Part shown: in pieces, positions 25,131 to 37,100 of the stretch
Position numbering within the stretch: position 1 is the first letter of the stretch
How the letters are laid out: every line of letters begins with the position of its first letter
DNA from: Taeniopygia guttata
Lineage: Eukaryota > Chordata > Aves > Passeriformes > Estrildidae
DNA length: 64,000 nt
Assembly: GCF_048771995.1 (NCBI RefSeq)
Contig: NC_133030.1
Span: 42,222,001-42,286,000 of the forward strand
Direction of reading: 5' to 3'
Notes under the pieces: model-generated
What the model saw: only the letters and a program-made list of their open reading frames with translations
Database searches by the model: none
Told to the model about the DNA's origin: nothing
Translations under genes and position numbers: made by a program

Positions 25131-28100
25131 ATCGCGGTAGGGGAGCCTTGTTATGGTAGGTGCTGTACAAAACCCTGCTGTCACAGGTTGCTTGGAAGTC
25201 AGTCGCTGCATTGCAGTGGTGGGAGCAGCTAAAATAGAGCTTTTTGCTGCCCTGTGAAGGTATGGAGGAAAATGCTCAGGGAGGAAGGGCTGTGAGCTGA
25301 CTGCTTTGCTGATGGCAAAGGGAGATTATTTCTAAAGCTGAGGACTGGAGAACCAATATTTCCCTCCTTCTCACAAAAGGGGCAAGAAGTGAAAGCATTA
25401 GACAGGCAGGTGTGGAGGCCTAATGGTGAGGCTCAGTTGGACAAGGGGCTGCAAAATGGCATTTCTGCCAAGGAGATGCTGTCTGCTCTGGGCTGCTCCA
25501 TATGCACCGTGTAGGAAGCTCTGAGTTTCCCTGATGGAGAAGAGGAAGGAGGGCAGCAGGGCTCTTTGCATTCCTGTTTTTAGAAAGTTTCTTATAGCCC
25601 TCTGTCCTGTCAATGACTCTGATGTTCCTCCTGCCAGCTAGATGTGCAGGACTGAGCCAGAATGTTCCCACTCATGAAGTAGGTTTAGAATTCCACCTCC
25701 TGAGGAACAGTTCTTCATAGCTCCTTCTTCTGTTTAGCATTGTGGCCCCCCACTCACTCTGATCTGGGAGTGGGAGGTTACATGTATGGGTGTTCACAAA
25801 CCCTGCAACTCTTCTCCCACCACATGGGTTGCCTGTGAGAGGAAAGGAACAGCAAGAATGGCAGCTTAGAGTGTCTGTGGGAAGGGCACAGTTGCGTTTT
25901 TGGACCTGCAAGCCTAGAGCCTGGTTGTAGGAGCTGTCTCTCCCTCCTGGGATGGAAATGGGGTGTGGAGGCACTACAGTGAGTAGTGAGGTACTGCAGT
26001 GTTGTGCATTCTGAGGTGGCATGCTCCCCCTCAGTGCACTTGATAGGCCATGCTGTGACCATGCCTTTAACTGGCCTTTAAACAAGGAGGGATTTCTGTG
26101 ATGCCATACACCAGTAAATAATGATAGGTGCTCAGTAAAGAGCACCTTTTTTGTGAATATTTTTGTTCCAGGTGGTGTCACTGCAGCTTTTCAGTATGCT
26201 GTAGGTGGTGGGTTCCTTGGCATTAGCAGGTCCAGCAACTGAATGAATGAATACACCGTGGCTGTTGTTAAAGTCCGTCTTTACCAGAGCTACTGATGGG
26301 GATCTGAAAAGACTGGTTACCCCCAAAGGGCTTGTCTGCTGCTGTGTTCTGATGGTTGGCAAATAACTTTGATCACTTTGGTGCTTGGCACTGGCCCTGC
26401 AAGTTTCTGCTTTTAATAGTGCAAAGCAGAAGCAGCTAGACAGAAGATATGACTATAAGGTGCTACTCAAAATTAAATACATCTACAGCAGATAGAATTG
26501 TGTGGCAATGGGAGAGTATCATATTTTAGATAGCAGAAGAAATCTCTAATTGCACAGCAAGGTATTTGTAGAACTAGGAATATGGGGTAGTGTCTTTCTG
26601 CCTCCATCTGTTCTCACTGGGGCCTGAACCTTGAAGTGGAAGTGGAAGAAGGTCTGTAGGCTTCAGACCATCAGCATTCTGCAGTCTTCTCAGAAGAGTC
26701 CAGATGGAAAAAAGCAAGTGGCTCAGAGCTTCAGGGAAAGAGTGGTAGCCAATTGTCCTGGTTTTTGTTTAGGAAGTTACATTCTTGGTTCATGAGAAGC
26801 TGGGTATGTCAAGAAAGGGCTTTCATGTAAATCATCCTTCTGCTCACAGAAGGAACTAGATAGATTAAATGTATGACATACAGATTGAGGTAGCTTGATA
26901 GCCAGGAGCTAAAAAAAAGTTTAAAAATGGCAATAAAGCAGAGTAGAATCTATGGAACTAGAAGCTGGTAGCGCTGCTTCTGATCTCCAAATCAGAATTA
27001 TTATTTCTTGTTGGCCAGGAGCAGATGAAAGGCCAGTCACTGTGTCTTGGGTGCTCCAAGACAGTACATACAAATGGCAATACTGTGCTAGGTGCTAACA
27101 CGCTGATGAAGAGTTCAAAGACTGTTTGTATGGTGGCTTACAGACTTCAGCAGTGCTCTGATGCATGACAAGTAATGGCAGGCACCCAGGCTGAGCCTGG
27201 ATTAGAGAATACTAGGCAAGCATGGCCTTTATTTTGCAGGCAGCATGGAGAAGGGCTGGTAGGACAGACTTTGCCTTAGTGAAGTGCTTAAGATGGGCAA
27301 AAGAGAAACATGCTGGCAGGTACAGAGTGTCAGAATCTGCTGGCTGGCAATATTAGATGCTAGACTGGCTCTCGGCATCAGAAGGGTACTTGTATCAACC
27401 ATTATATATGTCAGCACATGTGAAATAGCTTATGTTGTAAGAAACTGTGATTGTATTATAGACAGCAAAATTGAAAAGAAGGCTGCACATAGCCTTCACT
27501 CTTACCAAGGAAGCTGGCACCGAATATAAGGCAGCAACGGCAAGTTAAATTGAAGTCTGACTGTCAGAGCCTGCTTTGGGATGTCATGGTTGTCTCTGCA
27601 GGATGATGCTCATGGTGCAACAGTAGAACTGCATTTAGTTTATAAAGAAACAAGCAGCGTCTCTGGGTGCATAGGATGGTGGATACAAACTGAGGCAGTC
27701 TATAGCAGGGAACTGAATGCCTGATTTCAACACAGGTAGGCATTCCTGTGCCAGTTTTAGTCTGTGGGTAAGAATAGCAGTGAAGAGGTGGCAGGAGGGG
27801 TGTGAATACAGGCTAGCAAGTGAAGTACAAGCCCCCTGGGTTATATGAATTATGCCTAAGCATGTTAGATTTTATGCTATAACTGCTGTGCAAACATCAA
27901 CTTCTTAAAAAAAAAAAACAAGCACAAACCCAAATAGAGTCCCCTGAAAAAGCAGCAACCAAATCAGTATAGGAAGAGGAAAAAACCTAGCACATTAAAA
28001 AAAAAAAAGCCCAAGAACATGAAGATTAGAACTGCAGAAGAAAGAATAGAAGAGTGTGTGGGGGGCAGTGTCACTGAGGAAGCTGAGGAACTGTATGGGA

Positions 28101-30320
28101 CAGAAAGAACTTGGTAAAGCTTCTTCCCTCTAGGCTGTGGTTTCCAGAAGATAACAGACTCTGGCAGTAGGAGAAAAACTAAGAGCAATGGGTGCTGCCT
28201 TTAAGAAATATTAAATCAACCAGTGTCACAGACTGCTGACCATAAGGACATAATTGGGGAACAAAGCACTTGAACACATTGGGGAGCACAAACACTTGAA
28301 ACTCGTGGGAAGGATGCAGCAAAACCACGGTGAGCAAAGAAAGCTGGACTGCTGTCAGCTTTTTGAGTATGAGGCTGCTGATAAAATAACTGAGTTGATT
28401 GAAGCCACAGGAAGAACAGTGCCAAAGCAAGGATGCAAAAGTTGCTGCAATTATCAGGAGGGTTTACAGACATTTCGGCAAGAGGTCAAGTCCTGTGTTA
28501 CAGCATTTTAACCAGAATAAGGGAGTGTAGAGGCAAAGTTACGGAAATAAAAACTGAATTTTGACCTGTGAAAACATGTGTTGACCAGATTTTTGCTGCA
28601 AAGATGGTTTCTGAACAGAGCAATGAATGGTATAAGGTACTCATCATTGAACTGAAGTTGTAAGAAAGCTTTCTCTGTCTCCTAAATTCACTCTGGAGCA
28701 TCTTGATGTCATGGCACAAAATGATGAATAGTGTTGGTGCAGAAGGCAGAGTTATGGTGAATGTAAACTCAGGAAGCTGGTGTCATGCTGATCCAATGGT
28801 CATGTGCAAGACTGCACATTCTCTTTCCCCTTGATGTGTTGCTATTGGCTTCATTGTGTGAAAAAGCATAACTGATACAATGCCTACAAAGGAACTGTGT
28901 GGTTTGAATGTAGGACACCAGAAAGCTAGGTTTTACTGAAGACATGGCATTTCCAAGATAGTGTAAAGAGATGTTGAAAGACCGCCTGGCATTGAGGGAA
29001 AAAGGCTGCGTTATTAATCAGTTCTGAAAAGAAAAAAAAAAAGAATAATAAGAATCCCAACTAAAGCACTGTGTTAGAAAATAAATTAATACAGAGGTGG
29101 GTTGGTTCATGTGCCTTAGAAATAGCAAATGCTGCAAGAGAATATCCAGGAACAAATTAAGAATTGGCAAGGCACCAGCTTTATTCACCCCATCCAGCAA
29201 GATGTGGCTGTTGAAGAGCTGCAACCTAAAGATCAAACTCAGATCCTGAACTTTAAAGTTCTGCCCTAGCATGTGAACATGGTACCGATATGCTAGAGCT
29301 ATAGGTAGGTATGTCCATGTCTGCCAGAACAGCTTTAGGAGGAAGACCAAAGTATTAAATAGAATTCCATACTCTTTTTTTTTCACATGGTCTAAGTACA
29401 ACTTACCTCTGGCACTCACCAGAAAAGAATGGGAAAGTATCCGGAACTTGGGATGAATAGAAAGTTGTGCTTACATTAGGAAGAAGCAAAGGAGTGGAAC
29501 AAGCTTGGAGTTTGTTCAAATTTGAGTCCTTCCAATCAGCAGGAGTGATAATGACTGGGGCTGAGGGCCCTCAGGAACTGGGGAGATGATCTGTTACTGC
29601 ACACCTGCTCTGCAGAGAGGGACGGCACCTCCTCATTCCTTGTTGTTTCCATGGTTATAGCCCTGCTGGGAATAGTGTTATGTTCCTCTCCAAGGCCTAA
29701 CTCAGCTTGACTCTTGGCAGTTCTCAATGTGCTCCTGAGATTTCTGATCCCTGAGCAAGCTCTCACTTGGAAAAGACTTATTTCCCCCTTTCTACCTAGT
29801 TCTCAGCTCATCTTAGTATGCAGGTTTATGGTTAGATGAGCACTTCTGGCACTTTGGTTAGATGAGCTTAAAATTTGGTTGACACTGATGCAGGTGTGAT
29901 GTGGGCTTTGGCACTGGAGTCCCTGGATCCAGGATAAATTTTTAGAACATATTGGATACTGGGCCAACCCCTTCACTCTGACCTGTGTTGTGTGGTACAC
30001 TGGTACAGAGGCTATTTCAAGGCCTGTTAAACTACCAGATCAAAGATGCAGAAGGAGAAGATGTGCTGGAGAAAAGACAGTGTTTTCTCAAATCTTTAGC
30101 CACTTGTCCCCAGGGACCTGTCCCAGGCTCAGGAGCGCATGGGGGAGGGTACTGAGTGGTCAGGTTGTCCCCCAGTCTGAAGAATGGATTTCTCCTTGCT
30201 TCTTATTTCACAAATTGCAGTGACCCTATATTCAGTCTGCCTGAGGACATGGACTGTCTAGCCTGTCAGCTGCATGACAGTCAACTGCATGTTGTGATGA
30301 AAGACAAGCACAGCATCACC

Positions 30321-30874
30321 AGCCAGCCAAGGGAGGGGATGGTCCTGCTCTGCTCCACACTTGTGGCCTCACTTAGAATACTGTGAGCAGTTTTGGGCAC
30401 CACAATAGAGAAGAGAGATTAAGCCATTAGAGGGTGTCCAAAGGAGGGCCACAAGGATGGTGAAGGGCCTGGAGGGGAAACCACATGAAGTGTGGCTGAG
30501 GTCACTTGGTCTGTTCAGCCCGGAGAAGAGACTGAGGGAAGACCTCATGGCAATTACAACTTCCTTGTGAGGGGAAGAGGAAGGGCAGGTACTCTTGTAA
30601 CCACTGACAGGACTCAAGGAAATGGCATGAAGCTGAGGCAGGAGAGGTTTAGGTTGGATATCAGAAAAAGGTTTTTCATCCAGATGTTGGTTGGGCAGTG
30701 GAACAGGCTCCCCAAGGAAGTGGTCACAGAACCAAGCCTGACAGAGATCAGTAAGTGTCTGGACAACAGTCTAAGGTACATGGTGTGAATCTTGGGCTGC
30801 CCTGTGCAGTGTCAGGAGCTGGACTCAGTGATCCTGATGGTCTCTCCAACTCAGCATATTCTATGATTCTATGA
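30321..30874 (+). mobile_element. CR1 LINE, 5'-truncated 3' part
   Basis: The sequence follows the familiar 3' region of avian CR1: a stretch reading like '[12 protein letters not shown]', a segment around GGTTTAGGTTGGATATCAG, then a GTGGAACAGGCTCCCCAAGG-type block, and the diagnostic tail TATTCTATGATTCTATGA. Sense orientation is +, the same as JDP2, inside intron 1. It is well diverged from the consensus and holds no intact reverse transcriptase, so it is an old, dead copy. The left boundary is approximate. Confidence 0.9.
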
Positions 30875-32415
30875 ATAAATTAAAACCAAGAACCAAACCA
30901 TTCTGATCCTCCAAGTCCAGAATGGATTTTGGCATCCAGTGTTGGGTCCAAGCCAATTCTCATCCTGAAGCCTGTGAAAGGCTGGGTCAGGGCCCATATG
31001 AGTCTGTGAGAGACTTCAAGTGGATGCTCATATACTTTTGCTACTGATTGTTTTTCTATTTTATTTTTTAAATTTTGATGTAAGCTGTTCAGGCTGGGGA
31101 TGGACACCTGTGGAATTGCTGGGTGAGGGCTGTGCTGCTGTTGGCAGGTGTCTTCCCCAGTGCCAGAGCATGTCACCTTGGTGGCAGCACCAGGGAAATG
31201 GCCAGCTCTGCAGTGTATACAGCTATCCCAAAATGGTAGACTGGATTTAACTCCATACAGGTCTGTCTTGTGCCAGGGGGTCCTGGGAAGAACCTCTAGA
31301 TTCACCTCCCCTTTGTCATGCCACCTCATTGACCTGGTGTCTTCCTGCTGGAGAGGGACGATCTCTGAGGAAGGTGGTGGGGGTTTAGCACACTCCCTAA
31401 ATAACTTGTGTTTTCCTGTCTGGTGTGCAGCCTAAGGGTGTGTTGGTACTTATTTCTGGAGGGGTGAAGCATCTTAGCCATGTGTAGGCCTGAAAGGAAG
31501 GGCGAGAGAGGTAGCATGCAGCTTCAGAGCCCAGCTGCATTGGGCATCTCTGGGCACCTTACAAGCTGTTGGTGCAAGATGTCAGTACAAGATTCCACTG
31601 CAGATGTGAAATTACATTTTTCTAGTTTAGAGATCTCTGTGGAAGAATTAATACTTTGCATCAGTTTAAGTCCTTTAAGTCTCAAGGAGTTGATCTGTAG
31701 TCTTTTCTGAGGTCAAGTATTGTTACCAAGTATCTTCTCTTTCTTTTCTGTCACCAAATGGTCAGGAGTCCATTTCATCAGGTAGTATTTATTCTCTTGG
31801 GAAGTTACTTGTCTGTCTTTCCTGTCTTCTCTTCAGGCTTTAATGACCTTATGCAGATCACCTTCTCTCTGCCCAGCTTCCTCTCCCCACAGCAGTGCTC
31901 CCAGCACTGCTGAGCACTGGCTTGCTCTCCCCTTTCTGGTCTCCTAAAGGATGACTGGAGCAGAGGGCTTGATTCCTGCTTGCCAGCTCTTTATGATTTG
32001 TCTTGCTACATTTGCTTTCCCTGCTCTTTCCCAAGTCTTCTTGGTCACAGCTGAGCAAACCCTGCCAGGGGACATCTCATGCTGACACCTGGACCTCTTC
32101 GTTGGCAAATTAGACTGTATGACAGCTCACTGCAGCTTGTAGACACTCGCTGCTGCAAATCATTCTGTCTGTCACACCAGTACAGCTTGCACAGCACTCG
32201 TGCTGGATGCTGTAGAGCTTGCATTAGCCTCTCTGCCCTTGACTAGCCTCTATGCTTGTTTTTTCCTTTCCTTCTGCTGTTTATATCTGGTTCCTTCAAA
32301 TTAACAAATATATTAAATAATCTCATGGGTAAAGACATGTGCCAGTGCCAAGAAATCCTTAACTTCTCAGTTTGTCATGATTAACCCTGTTCAGCCTGCT
32401 CCCACTGACTCCACC

Positions 32416-32488
32416 TGAGCAGGGCAGTTGGACCAGGCAATCTCCAGAGATCCCTCCCAACCTCAGCTGTTCTGTGATTTGGTGATCC
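32416..32488 (+). mobile_element. CR1 LINE 3'-end fragment
   Basis: About 70 bp matches the extreme CR1 3' end: AGTTGGACCAGGCAATCTCC, then TCCCAACCTCAGCTGTTCTG and TGATT. It is in + orientation within JDP2 intron 1. Only the 3' untranslated part remains, as is usual for heavily truncated CR1 copies. Confidence 0.75.
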
Positions 32489-33903
32489 AGCAGGTCTATC
32501 TCACATGCAGCTTTACTCAAGTCTTCAGCCTGGTACTGACATAGATTTGCCTCCCCGGGATGGCAAGTGCCAGCTGTGGCAGCTGGCTTGGCTGTGTGTG
32601 TGTGGGTGGGTCTGCACAACTGTACTGCCTGGATCAAGAGTCTGTAGCGCCTGTTACCTGCTCTCTCAGCAGATGAGAGGGGAAGCTCATCTCTCATTTA
32701 ATGCTCCTCCTTTCTCTGACACTTGGCGCTGCTAGAGCCTCTATGACTTTCCCCAGCTCTTTGTTGAATCCTGCCTTCTGACTGTCTCTTGTGTTTGCAG
32801 AAAGCTGCACACTGAGATTTTGGGTCCACTCCTTTAGTCTGTTTCTCTCTTGACATTGCTTGTCCTTATGCCTGCTCTCCTGGGGCCTCCTGCACAGGGG
32901 CAGAATGGGGTGGCCACCTGGAGGCTCCTACAGTGTGCTGGGACTTCTCTGGATGGGCAGAGCAAAGAGAGCAGTGCACATATGTTGGGACATGTGGTTG
33001 AGTTGTAGAAAAGGGACAAATGGCTGCTGTGTGGACAGAAGTTGACTCTGAATGCTGTAAGTAGGTAACTTGTGAGTGTCCCAGGCCAGTTACACAGCAG
33101 GGATGTACCTGCATTGCAGCCAATAACCATCTGCTCCAATGGCTTTTGGACTGATGTAACAGCTCCAGCTCTATGGGCTTCGCATTTTAGGTTTAATTTT
33201 ATTACATCTTTGCTGCTTGTTCTTCATACTTATTGATAACTCCCTTTCACCTCCCTATAAGTGACTTGCTGAAGTTTGCCCTGATCCTATACTCACTTTT
33301 TTTCTTTCATGATAGAAGAGGTCTTTTGAACCTTGCACCATTTCCCTTCCCCTCCAGCCTTTGTTTCCTCATGTCTGTGCTGAGAGATGTTTGTACAGCG
33401 GCGGGTTTCTTTCCTTGCAGTTTTATCTGTGGTCTTTGTGTGCTGTGTTCCAGCCCTGACCAGTGGCTGAGCCTGCCCAGAAGGAATCCAGCCTAGGGCA
33501 TATTATGCTCCTATTTGTGTCATCTTCTTCTTGTACTAATAATCCACACATTCATTAATCAAAATTCAGCTAACTTGATCCGCTGTAGTCCAGAGAAGGT
33601 TGTCCATGGGATCACATCACTGTCATTGCAGCCAGCTCCTGTTTTTCTGGTGCTTTGCCTCTCAGGTCTCTTCTTTTCCTGATCTACACCCCAGTAGCCT
33701 ATTCTTCCTGGCAGGATTCATATATTTTGGTTTCTGTAATACAGATGCTGCTTATTTTCTGCCTTTGCCCTTCCTGGGGGAGAATGTCTGCCTTCCTTGA
33801 TTCATACCCCTGTAGGTGATGGGACTGGAGCGTGAGTTTGTCTTGTGCTGTGTGATGAGGCCCTGTAAGTGGGTTGTAATGGGCTGTGTCTGTCCCCCTC
33901 CAG

Positions 33904-34127
33904 CCTAGGAAGCTGTTTCCCCTGCTATGATGCCAGGGCAGATCCCCGACCCGTCGCTGGCGGCTGGTGCGCTGCCTGGGCTCGGCCCCCTGACAGGACT
34001 GCCCGGCACAGCGCTGACCGCCGAGGAGCTGAAGTGCGCTGACATCCGCAACATCGGGGCCATGATCTCACCGCTCCAGTTCCTGGAGGTGAAGCTTGGG
34101 AAGAGACCCCAGCCTGTCAAAAGTGAG
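33904..34127 (+). CDS. JDP2: JDP2 first coding exon (coding from 33927)
   Basis: The acceptor AG is at 33902-33903, and 23 bases of 5' UTR precede the start codon at 33927. Two ATG codons stand in tandem (33927 and 33930); the first is taken because vertebrate JDP2 begins Met-Met-Pro-Gly-Gln. The 201 coding bases give 67 codons ending Lys-Ser-Glu, and the exon stops at the donor GTGAGT (34128). The frame stays open past the donor to 34295, but that extension is intronic. The exon encodes the N-terminal region ahead of the basic domain. The splice is phase 0. Confidence 0.95.
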
Positions 34128-37100
34128 GTGAGTATTGGAGGCTGCTGGCTGCAGGTGGCCCTGCAGGGCTGTTGTCTGCATTTGCCTGGGTTTCCCTCCT
34201 GCCTGTGCTTGGCTGTCATAGCAGGGTGGCCAGCAGTGTGTTTTATAAGCTCCCTGTTTGGTGATGTGCATGCATGTTGGCAGCTGCTCCACTAGCTGCC
34301 TCTTCTCCCTGCCTGATTTCCTGTCCCTGGCTGCCAGTGGTAGTCTCAGCATCCCAGACCTGACTGGTCCAATGCAGCAGCTGGCAGCCATCTGAACTCA
34401 AACCCTGCAGTGGTGTGGGGTCTGGTGCAACCAGCATGTCCCTAGGTTGGGGCATGCACCCAGAGCAGAAGTCACACAGCCTGTCACTCATGTCAACAAG
34501 CCCTTGGTGCTTCTGGCATTGGTGTTGCCTCTCCAGCAGGAAAGGGGTGTGTGGACAAGCGTGTGGAGCAGTGACCCAGCCTGTGCCACAGGTGCTGCTG
34601 GTGGGGAGCTGCCCCTGCCCCACTGCATGGGGTGGGCCCTGGCTTCACCTCGAGTTTCCTGGGATGGGGAAAGCGGGTAATTTCTGCTCAGTACCACAGG
34701 CTGTCATGTCAGAACCAGGCTGAAGGGACTAGGGAGATGCTTGGACAGTGTTTTCCCTATGTCCCATGTGTTGATTGTCCAATCTTTGGCTGAACTGGTG
34801 GTGAGTGTTTGCACCTCCTACTGCCTGCAGATGGAGCTGGGAACCCACCGTTTCAGAGGTCCCATGTTGGTGAAGGTGCTGGCTGCTGTTAAAAGGTCCA
34901 ATAAACAGCCTTCTGAACAGAGCATTTCCTCTGTGTGAGGTTACATCAGATGATGCCATATGAGGATGGGGTGATGTGTGTTCTCTGGCAGTGTGAGCAA
35001 GGAGGTGCTGGATGATGTGAAAAGCTGCCTGTGATGAGCTGTGAGCTGAAGGAAGTAAAATAGGAGTTCCAGGGGGCAACCTGCTCTCCAAATGGTGCTG
35101 ACACTTAATTTAGCCCAATTTTTTTGTCAGAAGCTCAGCAGCAGCCAGGTCCACCTGTGCAAACCATCCCTTTCTTTCCCCTCAGCTGTTTGAGGTGGAC
35201 TTCTGTGGGTAGAACTGGTATGATGTAGTTCATCTGACCACCCTGCACAGGAGCTCTGGGCCCAAGAGAGTGTCCAGTCAGCTTGTGCAGTCTGGAGATG
35301 GCCTGAGAAGGACTGGACAGCTCTGCAGTGGAAGGAGCTGAGGCTAGGATACTGTGGGAGGCCATTGTGAGGCCCTGGGGAATGCTAATGGTTTTCATTC
35401 TTCTATGGGCAAAGCAGTCATAGATTTGCAGCTGAAGCCAAATTCTCTTCCAAGCTCTTGGCCTGGGTATTAATGCAGCAAATAGTCTGCAGTGCCTGCC
35501 TTTCTTCATGGGTTGAGGAAGAAAGAGGGTGACTCTGTGTCTATGCTGTCTTCCCAGGCCCAGCTCCTTTCCTGAGGCATTTTGGGCACCTCTGAGCTGA
35601 CCCTGCAACCGCTGATTTTGTTTTTTGTGGGCATGGGTATGTGATGACACTGGCATCTGTGTAACAGGGAAAGGGCAGTTGTGCCCCACAGCAGGTACTG
35701 GAATTGCTGAGTGTCCTCTGAGCCAGCTGTTGAAGCACCATGTAGAGGGAAGATAAGAGAAAACCCACTGAGCCTTGCACAGCTACCTTCCATGCAGCTG
35801 GTTCCTCCCCTGCATGGCCTATGAAGCTGAGGAATTGAAGACAGCAAATGGAGCTGCCCTTGGCAAGGCTTTGCAGCAAAAGCCTGAGGGAGCTGAAGCA
35901 GTAGCTACTTATCCCATGAGCAGCCAAGAAGCTGCCCACGCACAGTTTTGCAATGCAGCCTGCAGCTGCTTTCCTCCTGCAGGGTGCTGGAGCCCAGGAA
36001 TGCTGGGTGCTGGCATGCCACTCTGTAGTGCCTGGGAGGACAGACTGCTTGCCATGAGCCTGGGCAAGGCAGCTTCCTCTGCTCTGCTGAGGGCACCAGC
36101 ATCTCCTGGCATTGGGGTGTTTGTGCCCGGGGGGACACACAAAACCCACCCAGTGGGTGTCGTGTGCCAGCTTCTCTGCAGGGTGATGGACAGCCCCGCT
36201 GGGAAAGCTGCTCTCCTCTTGGAGAGGTGCAGACAGATGCTGCTGGGCTCCTCCACCCCTGAATCCCACTTGGGGTGCTCCCTTTGGGACTGAGCCCTGC
36301 CCCTCAGGCAGATGATCACCTCAGTCTCTGAGGCTGCTGACTGAAGCAGTTCAGGAGGCACCCCCACAGGGACTTCTACCCACAGGGATCCCCTGGAGAT
36401 CAACTGCTGGGACATGCTTTTTGGGTGGTACATCATCACTGTCCCCCAATGTGCCTCTGAATAACATCCTAATCCTCAGCACCAGGGCCATGTCACCTTT
36501 TTGAACTGAAATCAAGCAGAAGCAGATGGGGAAATCCTGCTGCCTTGAAGAAGATAACTTCTCTGCCCTGAAAATGTATAGATTCCTCATACCTGGAAAT
36601 GTTTGAGACCAGGCTGGACAGGGCTTTCAGCAACTGCTCTACTGGAAGGTGTCCCTGCCTGTGGTAGGGGATTGGAACTAGGTGATCTTTAAAATCTTGT
36701 CCAAACCTTTCTATATTTATATGAAGCTACAGGAGCTGTGGTCAAAAAGAAGAACCAAGGATTCAAGTTTCTTCTGTTTATGTTAAGCCACCTTCCTTTG
36801 GGCATCTGTACTCCATCTAAAGGACACAGACCTTTGCTGGGCCCTCTGTGGGGTGGAGGCAGGGTCAGACAGGTCATTTAGTCTGTAATTCTAGTTGAAT
36901 GGACCAACAGGGCATGGAAATGTCAGGCAGTTCCCAGGGCTGGTGTAGTTGCTGGTTGCTTTTCCAGTTGCCGTTACACCCCCCCCCAAAATGTAATTTT
37001 GAAGCCAAATTTGGGGGTGTTTTTTGAGCTTTAGAGCTGTGAGCACATGACCTCTATGCATCCTCCTAGTAATCCTGGAACTAAAAGACCAAGAAATTGT

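Larger units (their letters stand above)
23216..33903 (+). other. JDP2: JDP2 intron 1 (inferred)
   Basis: This interval joins the donor at 23216 to the acceptor preceding the first coding exon; the pyrimidine-rich tract ends CCCCCTCCAG at 33903. It contains an AT-rich cluster of homeodomain- and C/EBP-like motifs near 25.06-25.13 kb, A-rich tracts near 27.9-28.0 kb, a CR1 copy at about 30.32-30.87 kb and a short CR1 3' end near 32.4 kb. I see no coding exon and no convincing RNA gene. Confidence 0.6.

Noticed and set aside
34128..34295. Continuation of the JDP2 first-exon frame beyond 34127
   Set aside because: A consensus GTGAGT donor sits exactly where the conserved protein passes to the basic-region exon, and the read-through residues do not match JDP2.
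35541..36269. 242-codon minus-strand open frame in JDP2 intron 2
   Set aside because: No recognisable domain, no splice or promoter context, and overlapping frames on the other strand are equally open.
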